Assembly (NCBI GenBank): GCA_015680685.1
Contig: MNCI01030902.1
Coordinates: 526,502 to 590,501 of the forward strand
Source of the DNA: Gnetum montanum
Lineage: Eukaryota > Streptophyta > Gnetopsida > Gnetales > Gnetaceae
Length of the DNA stretch: 64,000 bases
Reading direction: 5' to 3'
The notes beneath the pieces were generated by a model that saw only the letters and a program-made list of their open reading frames with translations, did not search any database and was not told where the DNA came from. Below are positions 22,967 to 33,527 of the stretch, in pieces (position 1 is the first letter of the stretch; every line of letters begins with the position of its first letter). The translations under genes were made by a program, and so were the position numbers.

Positions 22967-23773
22967 TTAGCCCACAAGATGCGATGTCAAATATTAGATA
23001 TCATGGGGTATATGCTAACTTATAAATATAGCACTTGGGCACATGGTTTCTATATAGTTTTTGTCATAGCATAGCAAAGCTCTTGTAATTTGTTTTTTTC
23101 AGAGTTAGAATATTTTCCAAAGTGCCCATAGTAGGAGTTATTGAGTGTACAGATCTTTGTTCTAGCATTGTTGTACCTAAGCATGGTAGTGTATGCCAAA
23201 ATAAAGACAAGCTTTCTGATCAAACCTTGTAGCACCTTGGCTAGCTTAAATACTTTATTTATGCATTTAATGTTTCATGTAGTTTCCTTCAATGCTTTTA
23301 AGTAATTAAGGTAAAGTGAGCTAATTAGATTCAATAGCAATTAAGCACATAAGTATGACCACTTTGAGCATAACTATGACTCTTGCTAATCCTAGTAACA
23401 CTTAATATTTAGTAACTTTGCAGCATTATATGTGTTCAAGATGTGCATGAAAAGTAGGATTATATACTTATGTTAGGATATTTAGTTATTGATCACTAAT
23501 TAAATAAAGTTAAATTTCTTATAAATTACATTCTAAACTATTCTTAATTGTAGACAAATAAAATATAAAATAATAAAAATCATGTGCCTCACTTATACTT
23601 AACCATACAAATAAGCTGCACAAGTATAGTTGAGGAGAAAACGATTGTCATAATTAAATTTCATCTTCTAGACTAGTGTACGTAAGAATTTAAAGTCTAT
23701 AAAATTCAACTGGATCATGTGTGAATGTTTGCGATTTATATGGTTGGGTGTAGGGCTACCTCACCATTCATCA
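22967..23773 (+). repeat. Element X LTR, remainder (R-U5)
   Basis: The sequence resumes the LTR interrupted at 9617. GATATC-type repeats (22980-23005) are followed by TATAAATATA (23021-23030), an R-U5 region aligning with other LTRs, and an end CCATTCATCA. No primer site follows, so this is a 3' LTR. The first five bases are the duplication made by B insertion. Confidence 0.82.
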
Positions 23774-24641
23774 ATTAGTATCAACCTTATAATTATTCTA
23801 TGTTTGATATTGAAAACTAATGGCAGTATCATCAATAAGTGCAAATCATGGATTAATGGTAGAATATCACATCAACAAAAATGTTAATGATTTTTCATAA
23901 CCAAAAAGTTAATGATTATGTTTTGATTAATGATTTGATAATCAAGAATTGTTGGTTCTAATAGTGTTTTTTGCAATATGGGCCTCATCTTCTACCTTCA
24001 TTTTGTGTGGCACCAAGGTGGTTTCCTTTATTGTGAATGTGTTTCATGTAGCTTGGAAAAGATGGTTTGGATGGACTTTTCATGTGATAGTATAGTTAGC
24101 AAATCAAAGTATGCAGCGGAAGTGATGATGCAATATGGATAAAGGATTCCAACAATATTGTATATTTGGAGCCATATTATAGATTTGTAAAATCACCCTT
24201 ATGGTTATATATTTTATTTCATGTAACTATGTGCATTCTAGATTTGAATTTGAGATATTGTTGAATTTTATTAAAGTGTTTATTCTTCATGTTTTGTTCA
24301 ATCATGCTTATGAGATTATAAGATTTCATACTTGGTGTATTAAGTTTTTCAATTATTTAAATTTTGGAATGATAGGTATTTCTTAGATTTCCAAATAATT
24401 TATTCATGCCCATTAAGCAATTTCATAAATTTTTCTAAGTATGAATCTTTGGATGTGGCAACATCTATCTGGTTAATGAAGTAGAAGGGTGATAAAATAA
24501 GGCTATGTGGAGTTGTTGAATAAGCTTACAGTAAAGTATAAGTACCTGTTACTATGAATAGGATAATGCATCAATACCATTGCTGTGAATAGGGTAATGC
24601 ATCAACAACTTTCATAAGCATGATGAATAGGGTAATGCATT
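23774..24641. other. Host-like sequence, no gene recognised
   Basis: AT-rich sequence right of element X. No homology to the Athila-like family was noticed. The segment 24201-24386 has a 61-codon open frame with no recognisable feature, and I do not call it a gene. Near the end are three spaced copies of a GAATAGGGTAATGCAT motif. Confidence 0.5.
24556..24641 (+). repeat. Three spaced copies of a 16-20 bp motif
   Basis: GAATAGG(A/G)TAATGCAT occurs three times in 86 bp at roughly 35-bp spacing, with partly similar spacers. It lies directly upstream of the gypsy RT relic. Confidence 0.65.
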
Positions 24642-25026
24642 TATTTTTGGATAAATTTGTGAATGAGAGTTTGATTTGTTTTAGAAATAGGAAGGAGCAT
24701 ATTGAGCACCTTAAAACAATTCTACAAATTTCAAAGGATCATCAACTACATGCAACCTAGAAAAAAATGTGAATTTCAAAAAGTGAAGATTTAGTATTTT
24801 TAGAACATATGGTGTTTGTTGAGAGAGTTTCAATGGATGAAGGAAAGACTATAGTAAATAAGAAATAGTTTAGTTCAAGGAATCTATCAGAGGTGCATAG
24901 CTTTTTTGGTTTAGCAATAACTGTGAAAGATTTGTTAATGACTTTTCTGAGATAGGAAAGTCTCTCATAGCTCTAAGTTGCAAAGGCTACAAGTGCAAGT
25001 GGAATGATCGATGTATTAGATTTTGA
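24642..25026 (+). pseudogene. RT/RNase H relic of a second Ty3/gypsy lineage
   Basis: The translated frame shows FLDKFVNESLICFRN, RKEHIEHLKTIL, KKCEF, FLEHMVFVERVSMDEGK and SFFGLA, then after a shift KGYKCKWND. These match the second half of gypsy RT in chromovirus or Tat-type elements (pattern EH..HL..VL, KC.F, FLGH.VS..GI.VD, SFLGLA.YYR), not the Athila-like copies here. The YLDD catalytic box that should follow FLDKFV is replaced by NES, so the catalytic aspartates are gone. No flanking gag, integrase or LTR was found. Confidence 0.72.
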
Positions 25027-25763
25027 ATTATGAATTTATCAAGACTTTATTTCAATGTGGAATCCCTACTTGAAGTTTATAGTATACATAGTATTAATAT
25101 AGGATTGATGAGTAGAGCATATGCATCCATAAAAAAAATTATAAAATAAATTACCCCACCTATGGTTTAACCTATCCCTCAAACCCTCTTCCTCTCACTT
25201 TCTTTGTCTATTTTCAGCTTTGATTTCTATGGAAGAATTTCCTATTACCACATTTTGAACCATTGTCTTTAACCTAAGTGTATTACCACCTATTACAATT
25301 CACTGTGATTTAACATTTATGCAATGCTTCTTATTTGGAATTGAATTGGTAATAGTTTATTTCTTGTTATCTTGTTCTTCCTTGTGTGATGAAATTTTTA
25401 ATTTTTCAATATAAGAGTCATTGTAGAATTAGTATTGATGAAAAAGGTTAAAAACCCTAAACCTAATTGTTGGAATTTGTGGAATTGTTGCAGCTATTAC
25501 TAAATATCTTGGCCATGAAGCTGTGAAATAGCAAACAACATTCTTAACTTTTAAAACAATTTGCAGCATTTAAATTATAAGTTCATCTTATAGTAATAAT
25601 TTTGTAGTTATATTTTTAAAATATTTTACATATTTACATTATTAAACAACTTTTTGCCAACCTTGCATTAAGGTTCTTCATTTTTCATCTAGGCTTAAGA
25701 TCAATAATGATGAGTTATTTTAAAATTTGCAACCATGAATTATTTTAAAATTTGAATTTTTTC
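25027..25763. other. AT-rich host-like sequence
   Basis: No coding frame, LTR homology or structural repeat was recognised between the gypsy relic and the insertion site of element F. Confidence 0.5.
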
Positions 25764-25768
25764 AAGTC

Positions 25769-26581
25769 TGATGAGTGGCGAGGTACCCCTACACTCAACC
25801 ATACGAATATGAGCATAACACACACGATCCGGTCAAACTCCACAAACTAAGTGCCTACACACCTCATGGAACACTTAAGGTTAATTATTCGTTGTCTTCC
25901 CAGACTTACTTGTAGTTGTCATGGTGTATGGTTAAGTAAGTCTAAGGTATATGATTTTTATGTCTTTTATGTTTTATCTCCTATGCTAGAGAGGTGAAGG
26001 GTTGAAGAGACTAATTACTAGCTTTAACTAACTAACTAAGTCTGAATTAACCTAGCGTCAACAAACGTTCCCACTTACTGTTCACATCCTGAACCAATGC
26101 AAACTTGGTTACCAAATACTAATCGTTGCTAGGATCACCAAGCATAATGCACATGCTCAAAGTGGTCATAATAAGGCACTTAACTAGAAGAGAAGGGTTG
26201 AGAAAGATTTAATGACTAATAAAGCATTTAAATGGTAAATAGTAAATAACAATAAATAAATTCCTAATTAGCCTATTCCATGCACTACAAGGTTTATCCA
26301 AGAAGTTCATCTTTATTTTTGTACACAAATATGTGTTCATGTATAATATCTGCTTGAATAAAGATCCTTTTACTTTGAAGCTCCTACTGTAGGCACATGG
26401 AAAATATTCTATCTCTGGAGAGGTAAAACTGCCAAAGTTTCGCTAAGGGTCTAGATCTAGATGAGAAAATAAGGGAGAGCTACCTCTTATTTATAGACTT
26501 TATGGTGCACCGTGATATTGCGTAGGATGTGATATCGTGGCGGACGCGATATCACAGCCCATGTGATATCGCATCCCATCA
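25769..26581 (-). repeat. Element F 3' LTR (813 bp)
   Basis: The outer end carries host duplication AAGTC. On the sense strand the U3 is only about 90 bp and consists of GATATC-centred repeats (26512-26580). A TATA box lies at 26487-26495 (reverse complement), AATAAA at about 26312-26317, and the remaining roughly 540 bp is U5. Confidence 0.92.
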
Positions 26582-26595
26582 TACCCTCATGATTG
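26582..26595 (-). other. Element F polypurine tract
   Basis: The plus strand TACCCTCATGATTG, read on the minus strand, is CAATCATGAGGGTA directly before TGATGGGATGCG, the LTR start. Confidence 0.8.
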
Positions 26596-28509
26596 AATAA
26601 AAACTCTTCCTCAAGTTCCTTACAAAATATTGGGACAATATGGGATTATTAACTCAAATGAAACTAATGGGATGATATGTGAATGGATCATCATTACAAG
26701 ACAAGACAAAAATGGTGGTCATGACAACAAGAGTGAACACCTTATTACATTGAAATTAGGCCTTATTTGGCAGCTGAGAAAGAAAGAGAGAAAGAAGTGT
26801 TGCTGCTGCCAATGCCAAGATTGCACCTTTCGTTGTCCATCCATAAGTGCGACACCAATCTTGCTCCTTGCATAGTTGCTTGTAGCGCTACTCCATTCTA
26901 AGTGTTTCCTCTAGATCCAATCCATTGTTGTATAATTACCATCTGCACACACAACATAGTCTTTATATTAGCAAGGGTAAATGGATCATAATGCAATTGA
27001 TACCTTGCTTCAGTGAAAGGTCCATTGGCTGAGTTGTGGTGTGGTTGATACAGATCTGGAGATATATTAATGATGACTATCGAAGGTGTAGGGGCTAGGA
27101 AAAAATAGAAAAAAATTAGGCCTCGTACCCCCATGACTAATAGCGAGCCTCCGGTAGCGATAGAATGGAGAAAGAAAAGGAACAAGAAAGATGAAAGAAA
27201 AGAGACAACTATAACATCAATGAAATGGATGACAATATGGAAATGAAAAAAAATAAAATTAATTGAAAAAATGTTAGGGAAAAGAATTTAACTGGTGCAC
27301 CAAATAGGAATGTCAGTGGGTCCTCCCCAATGTAGGCTCATGGCCTTAATGCCCTGAAAAACCCACATTCAAAGAGTCTGTAGGCTCTAGGAATGTCATT
27401 TGAAACAAGAGTTAAAGTCTTAACCCCAAGAACTTACCAAAAAGAAAACAATGCATCAACTAAAATATACACTAATGATATAACCGACAATGAGGTGAAC
27501 AATGGAGAGAAGGATGGAGAGAAGAGAATGGAATGGAATCCCAAGAACAAGGTGGTGTATAGTCCCTTGTGTGTGTCATGATTAATGTGACTTAGAAAAT
27601 CCCATTCCAAGTCTGGCCTCAAACAAACCACTTCCAGTGACTTTGCATTAATGTATTCGACCAATCCATCCTCTTGAAGTAACAAGAATGCCTTCACCCA
27701 AGAGCCACCACCATTCCGACAAAACAAAGGAGGAGAGAATGGGAAGCGAGAGGGCCTTAGTTAGAGGGAAAATTTTTATTTTGAGTTCCATAACCAGTGC
27801 TTGTAGCCCAAATGATTATTTCATCTAAGGGGTGTGCTTTGAATTCTCACTTTTTTTTTGTGTTTTATGTGTTTATGTGTGAGAAACACACCATGCAAAG
27901 ACTTTGTTATTTTTATTTCTCAGCTTCCAGATAATTGGGTAACATCAAAGTGGCAAGAAAACTCAAGAAGAAAACATCTAAGCACCCAAGAGAATGGCCA
28001 ACACAAAAGCATCAAGTTCCCTTGAAGTCACACCCTTTTCAATCCTTGAGTCCTTCCTTAGTTTGAGAAATGCCCAGTCACCGATTTGTTAATGTTCTTA
28101 TTAGAAAAGGACTGTACATTTCAAGCTAAGAGAGACCATAGAAACTTGTGGATGAATGGATGAAGTAAACTCATTGCCTGCTATATCAAAAGAACCATAC
28201 CTTAGTATCAACATCATGACTTAAAGGTAAAAACCAAATATTAGCAATCAATATGAAAACAATTTATACCATCATGAAGAACACTTATTGAATGACAAAC
28301 TTACAGGGTGGATAACACACACACACACACATACACAAAATGAAAAAGTGTAATGATGTTGAAAAAAAAAACAAGAAGAGTTAAAGAAATTTGTAAAACA
28401 AAAATAAGAAAAGTTAAAGAAATTTGTAAAAAAAAATGTGTAAGACAAAAATGTGTAAAACAAAAACTAAAAAGAACTAAAGGCCTCGATTTATAAGAAT
28501 AGGTGGCCA
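26596..28509 (-). other. Element F 3' internal region without third ORF
   Basis: About 1.9 kb aligning with the post-integrase region of B and C and with 62841-64000 of G. A CAG/ATG acceptor-like junction is at 26940-26945 (minus strand TGTGTGTGCAG then ATG), but only a short broken frame follows instead of the roughly 920-codon ORF. A second G-run motif (AGTCATGGGGGTACG) lies at about 27126-27138. The purine-rich plus strand at 28340-28460 is the U-rich tract of the family. No gene is supported. Confidence 0.65.
28314..28337. repeat. CA microsatellite
   Basis: About ten AC repeats followed by ATACAC inside the non-coding part of element F. Confidence 0.85.
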
Positions 28510-28520
28510 TCTCCCCCATG
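28510..28520 (-). other. Element F G-run motif after pol (PPT-like)
   Basis: The minus strand reads CATGGGGGAGA followed by TGGCCACC. It is the counterpart of 1031, 16841 and 49392, and the best-preserved example of the motif. Confidence 0.6.
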
Positions 28521-29300
28521 ACTGAATGGAAAGGGAGAGATCCAAAATAATGAGTGCCTATTTGAATTTCTTAGAAGTGCCCAACTTCTCCCCATTGATG
28601 TTTTTAGGTTAAGGGGTGGAAGTCGGTGATGCTCATATTCCAATGTATCTATGCCTTCGTTGTTGGCATGAGTCGTTCCCCCAGTTGGTTCCATGCATGT
28701 TGGTTTGCTCTTTCGACTAGTTGTCAACCACAGGGTGTCCACTTGTTGTGTGGTTGCTACATATAGGTACCTTTGAATGTTATCCTCTGGTGCACACCAG
28801 TTATATGCAAGAGATGTTAAATTTCACATCACCCATGATTCTTGCATGTCATCACCCTATGAGTCATTGTATGTGATGCATGTTACTTTCTTCTTCTCGA
28901 TCTTTCCATAAATATTTACCTTAGATATCTCCAAGGAAAGATCATGAATCCCTAGGCATGCATCTATTGTGCTTAGCCATGCCCTTCCCATTATAATTGG
29001 GAAGTCCCCTTTGCTGTTGTTAACTTCAATCACTAGGAAATCAGTTGGGTATGACCAACCACACACAGTGGTAACAATGTCCTCCACCAATCCCAAGGAA
29101 ATGATGATGGACTGGTCAGCCAGCTCCAGTTAGATATTGCTCTTCTTAAGTTGGGGCAGGTTCTAGGATTCATACATTTCTCATGAGATTAAGTTGACTC
29201 CAGAACTTGAGTCAAGAAGAGCCTTATGTGGTTCATTCCTGACAATTTGGAGGTAGATTAAGGAACTTCCAGGGTCAGATAGTTTCTTGGGAAGGTGGCC
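28521..29300 (-). pseudogene. Element F protease remnant with truncated pol tail
   Basis: In the same phase as gag. The active-site block reads LLDSSSGVNLIS (29182-29221): the Gly of D-S/T-G is changed to Ser, so the enzyme is probably dead. Then follow a DFLVIEVNN block, MGRAWLSTIDACLGIHD and LEISK (28857-29096), CITYNDS, and the acidic linker YATTQQVDTLWLTT (28560-28742). The frame then runs directly into sequence next to the G-run motif, so RT, RNase H and integrase are deleted between the linker and the pol end. Confidence 0.85.
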
Positions 29301-31877
29301 TAACTTGATCTAGTCGGTTACGATATGTGTTAACATTACCGTATGCGTTAAGCTCTGTTGTTGGACTGAAGGGTGCTCCAAAGCCTTACATGTTGGAGGA
29401 GTGTACCTACACTCAACCACTTGTTGTTGTGAGAGCTTGTTTGGGCTTTTGGTTCTGAAGAAAGGTTTTCTCTTTTTGCAGTTGTCAGAACTAGCAGCGG
29501 GTTGAATGTTTACGGCTCTCGTAGCATTTCGTTGCTGCAGTTGAGTGAGGAGTTTCCCTTGCATTGTTGGAGTAGGAGGGGTTATGGGAACTATCGGTGG
29601 AAGAGGTGCAGATGGATTAGGAGGATGGTATGGGTATGGAGCATCTCCTAGAGGAGAAAGAGTCCTTCTAAAGTACTCTTGAACTTGGTAGTGATGGCGG
29701 GGAGTTGTGTGACCCATGGAGTCACTTGGAGAAATTGGTTGTTGCACGTAGTATCCATATGGATTGGGTTGCTGGTAAGGGTATTGATGTTTAGGCGGTG
29801 GCATCCCCCATGACTATGGGTATTGCCACTACTGATGTTGCCCAATGGGTTGTGGTGGAGTTCCACTTGGATAGTACGTCAATGGTTGGTGGAACTATCT
29901 TGGGTTACCTTGAGGATAAGGTAACCTTCAGGGTGTCTGCCGTTGGTTAAGTCTCGGGTTGAGTGCATACACCCCAAACTCTTGTAGATGTGAGATGATT
30001 GGACAACATCTCTTAGGATGGTCATATTGATAGATCTCACATCCATCTTCATTGTCTATGTTCAAATCCACAACCTCATTGGAGATAGTTATCTTCCCCT
30101 TACCCTTGTCACGTGTAGGGCCAAAATCTCTCTTCTTTTTCTTATCCTTGATACTACTTCGTTCCTCCTTAGAATCCTCTATGATATTTAGGACAGTTTC
30201 AATTTTACTATCTAAGGAGCTCCATACTTCATCTACCTTAGCCAATACTTCTGTTGTTAGCTTCTAAAGTGGCAAGGTTTTTTGGTTCACCAACTCTTCA
30301 AGTGGTGACTCATCTTCTTCATCATAAAATCTCACTCCCTTCTTTCGAAGAGAGGGATCACAGTTATATTCTTCCACACTTTCCATTTTTTATAGCTCCT
30401 CTTCTTCTTTGGCTACTTGTTCCAACAAACGATGAATCTCATGGGATCTAAGTTCTGATAGTCTCCCTTGGGTGTAAGTCCCAAGGGTTCTCCTAGTTTC
30501 ATACCTTAGCCCATCTACGATGTGACAGAGTTGATCCCACTATGCGTAACCATGGATTGGGCAATGATGTAACAATGCATAGTAGCGGCCCATGGCAACA
30601 TCCAAGGGTTCATGAGTACCTTGCTTCCATCCTTGGATCTACTTATGCAAGTTAGACACTCTGGAGTACGTTTGATATTTATCATTGAAGAGTTCTAACA
30701 TCGTACTCCACCTCCTAATAGTTTTCGACTCTAACAACCAGTACCAACTCTTTGCTTCCTTTATGAGTATCCTGGGAAACAACTTTAGTTTCTGCCACTC
30801 GTTTTCTATGTTTTGCAAGGAGCAGGCATCGTGGAATGCCTGTAAATGATTTTGCAGATCCACGTTGTATCCCCCTTCGAAGCATGGGATATTATTCATG
30901 TCTAAGTGCTTGATCCGACTATCTTTTAAATGCCTTGTTGGTATCCTAACTGCCTCCATTATATTTAGCATACTTTAGGTAGAAAGTAGGGGTTCTTTAT
31001 GATAATCTCTTTCATAACGTCTATGATGTCTCCGTTGTTCCCTACTTTCCCTTCGTTCATGCCTAGATTCTCTAGACTACCCTCGTCCTCTCTCTCAACT
31101 TTTTCATCTTGGTCTCTCATTTTGCCTAGCTCTATCCTCACCATTATGCTCTTTATGACTGCACCTAGATGTGGAAGGAGAGGGGGAATGATGTGAAGAA
31201 GGGGAAGAAGAAGGAGAACCATTACCATGATGATGTTTCTTACCTTCTCTTCTGTGGCTTCAGCCCCGATCGTGATGATGATCTGAGTGCCCGTCCTTGT
31301 TATGTGTTATTGTTCATTTAGTGAATGGTTGGTGTTCACGGGGATCAGAACCAGGGTTATGTATCGTAGAGCATAGGTTTTGACACCCAACCTCCTTACT
31401 ATCATTAGGAGGGGGAACATCTTTTAATAGAGAACCTGTTATAAGTGGTTCACCATCTCCAATTTCACTTAGGATGTGCGGGACCTATTTGCCCTTCAAT
31501 AGTGTATGTTGGCTCTCCTGCCTTAAGTCCCTTAAACGTTGTGTGGCTGTGGGATAGTAATCCCTCATGTCAAAATTTGTTGCGACGTATTTAGCATATA
31601 ATTTTATCATGATTATCTGTGCCAAAGCACGAAGAAGCATGTTGGGAACTGCACGATCTAGAGGTAACACTATGTTACTTTGCAAGTGTCTCTAGTGCAT
31701 CTGTTTATCCTGATGGAGGATAAAAGTAAAGTTAGGTATATACTCATTAGGATGAGTATATACCACCCTATATTGTTGAGGAATTGACTGATTTTGGTTA
31801 TGTGTTTTAGATTGCCGACTGTTTCTAGTATGATCACTAGGTGGTGTATTGCTCTTGTGAGAAGAAGAAGAAGACAT
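29301..31877 (-). pseudogene. Element F gag, near-continuous frame
   Basis: The start MSSSSSHKSNTPPSD is at 31877. All recognisable pieces from there to 28491 are in one phase, so gag-pro was a single frame of about 1,130 codons interrupted only by point stops. Blocks in order: an N-terminal RVVYTHPNEYIPNFTF; a Ser/His/Arg-rich stretch (about 31000-31300); the retrotransposon gag domain (30480-30970, with FPRILIKEAKSWYWLLES and LFNDKYQTY); a Lys-rich stretch; the Cys/His-type motif CEIYQYDHPKRCC (about 30015-30060); and a Pro/Tyr/Gln-rich tail to 29310. Capsid protein of the family and the best copy here. Confidence 0.88.
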
Positions 31878-32000
31878 GGTGTCTTATCGATGTGCTAATT
31901 AACCATTATAATTTTTCTTATTTAATTAACCCTAAGGTTTGTTTAAGCTCCCAACAATGTCAATGATTTCCGCTATTCTACTTAGTGCACAAACACTTAG

Positions 32001-32018
32001 TCCCCAGCAATGGTGCCA
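32001..32018 (-). other. Element F primer binding site, tRNA-Asp
   Basis: The plus strand TCCCCAGCAATGGTGCCA differs from the plant tRNA-Asp 3' end TCCCCGGCAACGGCGCCA at three positions. All three are changes expected from deamination at CG sites. This is the clearest primer site in the window and fixes the tRNA identity for the family. Confidence 0.9.
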
Positions 32019-32019
32019 A

Positions 32020-32831
32020 TGATGAGTGGCGAGGTACCCCTACACTCAACCATACGAATACAAGCGTAACACGTGCAATCTGGTCGAACTCCACAAACTA
32101 AGTGCCTACATGCCTCATGGAACACTTAAGGTTAATTATTCATTGTCTTCCCAGACTTGTAGTTGTCACGGTGTATGGTTAAGTAAGTCTGAGGTATATG
32201 ATTTTTATGTCTTTTATGTTTTATCTCCTATGCTAGAGAGGTGAAGGGTTGAAGAGACTAATTACTAACTTTAACTAACTAACTAAGTTTGAATTAACCT
32301 AGTGTCAGCATTCGTTCCCACTTACCATTCACACCCTGAACCAATACAACCGTGGTTACCAAATGCTAATCGTTGCTGGGATCACCAAGCGTAATGCACG
32401 TGCTTGAAGCAGTCGTTCTGAGGCACTTAACTAGGAGAGAAGGGTTGAGAAAAATTTAATGACTAATAAAGCATTTAAATGGTAAATAGTAAATAACAAT
32501 AAATAAAGTTCTAATTAGCCTATTCCATGCACTACAAGGTTTATCCAAGAAGTTCGTCTTTATTTCCGTACACAAATATGTGTTCAGGTACAATATTTGC
32601 TTGAATAAAGATCCGTTCACTTTGGAGCTCCTACTGTGGGCACATGGAAATTATTGAGGTAAAACTGCCAAAGTTTCGCTAAGGGTTTAGATCTAGATGA
32701 GAAAACAAGGGAGATCCGCCTCTTATTTATAGACTTGGCGGTGCACCGTGATATCGCGTACGTGATATTGCGGGGGACGATGCGATATCGCGTACCCGAT
32801 ATTGTGGCCCATGAGATATCGCGTCCCATCA
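32020..32831 (-). repeat. Element F 5' LTR (812 bp)
   Basis: It pairs with 25769-26581. The U3 (32741-32831) contains four to five GATATCGCG-type repeats. The TATA box is at about 32724-32731 and the AATAAA at 32559-32564, both read on the minus strand, giving U3 of about 100 bp, R of about 170 bp and U5 of about 530 bp. The host duplication AAGTC follows at 32832. Confidence 0.92.
32741..32831 (-). promoter_or_regulatory. GATATCGCG repeat array in element F U3
   Basis: Several copies of GATATCGCG or GATATTGCG fill the space between the LTR end and the TATA box. GATATC is its own reverse complement. Spacing of about 15-20 bp suggests binding sites for a dimeric factor (inference). Matching arrays are at 26512-26580 and 62730-62825. 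Confidence 0.55.
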
Positions 32832-32836
32832 AAGTC

Positions 32837-33380
32837 TAGTTTTAGAATCTTTTTATAAAATTTTTTTAAAAAATTTATAACTCAAAATTAAATGAATTTT
32901 AAAATTCCTTTTATAAAATGTGTTACCTGAACTTTCAAAGCTAAAACTCAAAAAGTTGGTATAATATATCGATTAAACTTCATTGGGTTGATCACAGATA
33001 AGCTGTCATAGATAACCACAATCTCAATTCATGACGAAATCCATGTGGTGGCTAACACCAATTCATCTTTCTGTTGTGTTCATGAAAATGTCATTTTGAA
33101 GCTTTATTTCTTTAACTGAGTTTTATAATGAAAAATTCTGGTTTTTGTTTATGTAATGGCACATGGACACAACCTGCTATTATTATTATTGTGCAGCAGG
33201 AGATATTATCGGCCATGAGACAATGCCAGAGCACACGGGGATGGAGACGTGCGGCGCAGTATCTGTTTTCTGATAGGGTTTGGACTCAGCAATGATTCAT
33301 GATTTGAATTATCAAATTCAGAAACAAATAAGTGATGCATGCTTTTGGATCCAATGATACTGGATATCTCTTGCTGCTAT
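32837..33380 (+). other. Host sequence upstream of the gene at 33528
   Basis: No element homology was noticed. The base composition is less skewed than in the elements. It probably includes the upstream regulatory region of the gene that follows; no specific factor site can be assigned. Confidence 0.45.
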
Positions 33381-33384
33381 CAGT

Positions 33385-33418
33385 TATATATATATACACA
33401 CACACACACTCTCTCTCT
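33385..33418 (+). promoter_or_regulatory. Core promoter: TA run, CA run, CT run
   Basis: A TATATATATATA stretch (33385-33396) is followed by CA and then CT dinucleotide repeats to 33418. A TATA-like element followed by a pyrimidine patch is a common plant core-promoter layout. Transcription would begin at about 33415-33430, giving a leader of about 100 nt before the ATG at 33528. Confidence 0.55.
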
Positions 33419-33473
33419 ACAGGTTCCATTTTCCCCAACACAGATTCATCAGTTTCATCACATTCACAAACTC

Positions 33474-33501
33474 TTTAGGCTTTAGGCTTTAGGCTTTAGA
33501 C
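33474..33501 (+). repeat. Four tandem 7-mers TTTAGGC in the 5' leader
   Basis: Three exact TTTAGGC copies and a fourth, TTTAGAC, lie in the predicted leader, 27 bp before the start codon. They resemble the plant telomere repeat TTTAGGG with the last base changed, but are not telomeric. Confidence 0.9.
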
Positions 33502-33527
33502 TTTGAGATTCAGAGATTTTTGCAGCC

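Larger units (their letters stand above)
25769..32831 (-). mobile_element. Element F: complete non-autonomous derivative, 7.06 kb
   Basis: The boundaries are exact. LTRs of 813 and 812 bp both begin TGATGAGTGGCG and end CCCATCA on the plus strand, and the host duplication AAGTC is present at 25764-25768 and 32832-32836. The internal part has a tRNA-Asp primer site, gag and protease, but passes from the post-protease linker straight into the post-integrase region. RT, RNase H, integrase and most of the third ORF are absent. It would need enzymes from full copies such as B or C. It keeps more CG and CAG sites than its neighbours. By eye the LTRs differ by roughly 7-10 percent, mostly transitions, so it is younger than the others. 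Confidence 0.93.

Noticed and set aside
33474-33501. Interstitial telomere repeat
   Set aside because: Only four copies, TTTAGGC instead of TTTAGGG, inside a probable transcript leader.
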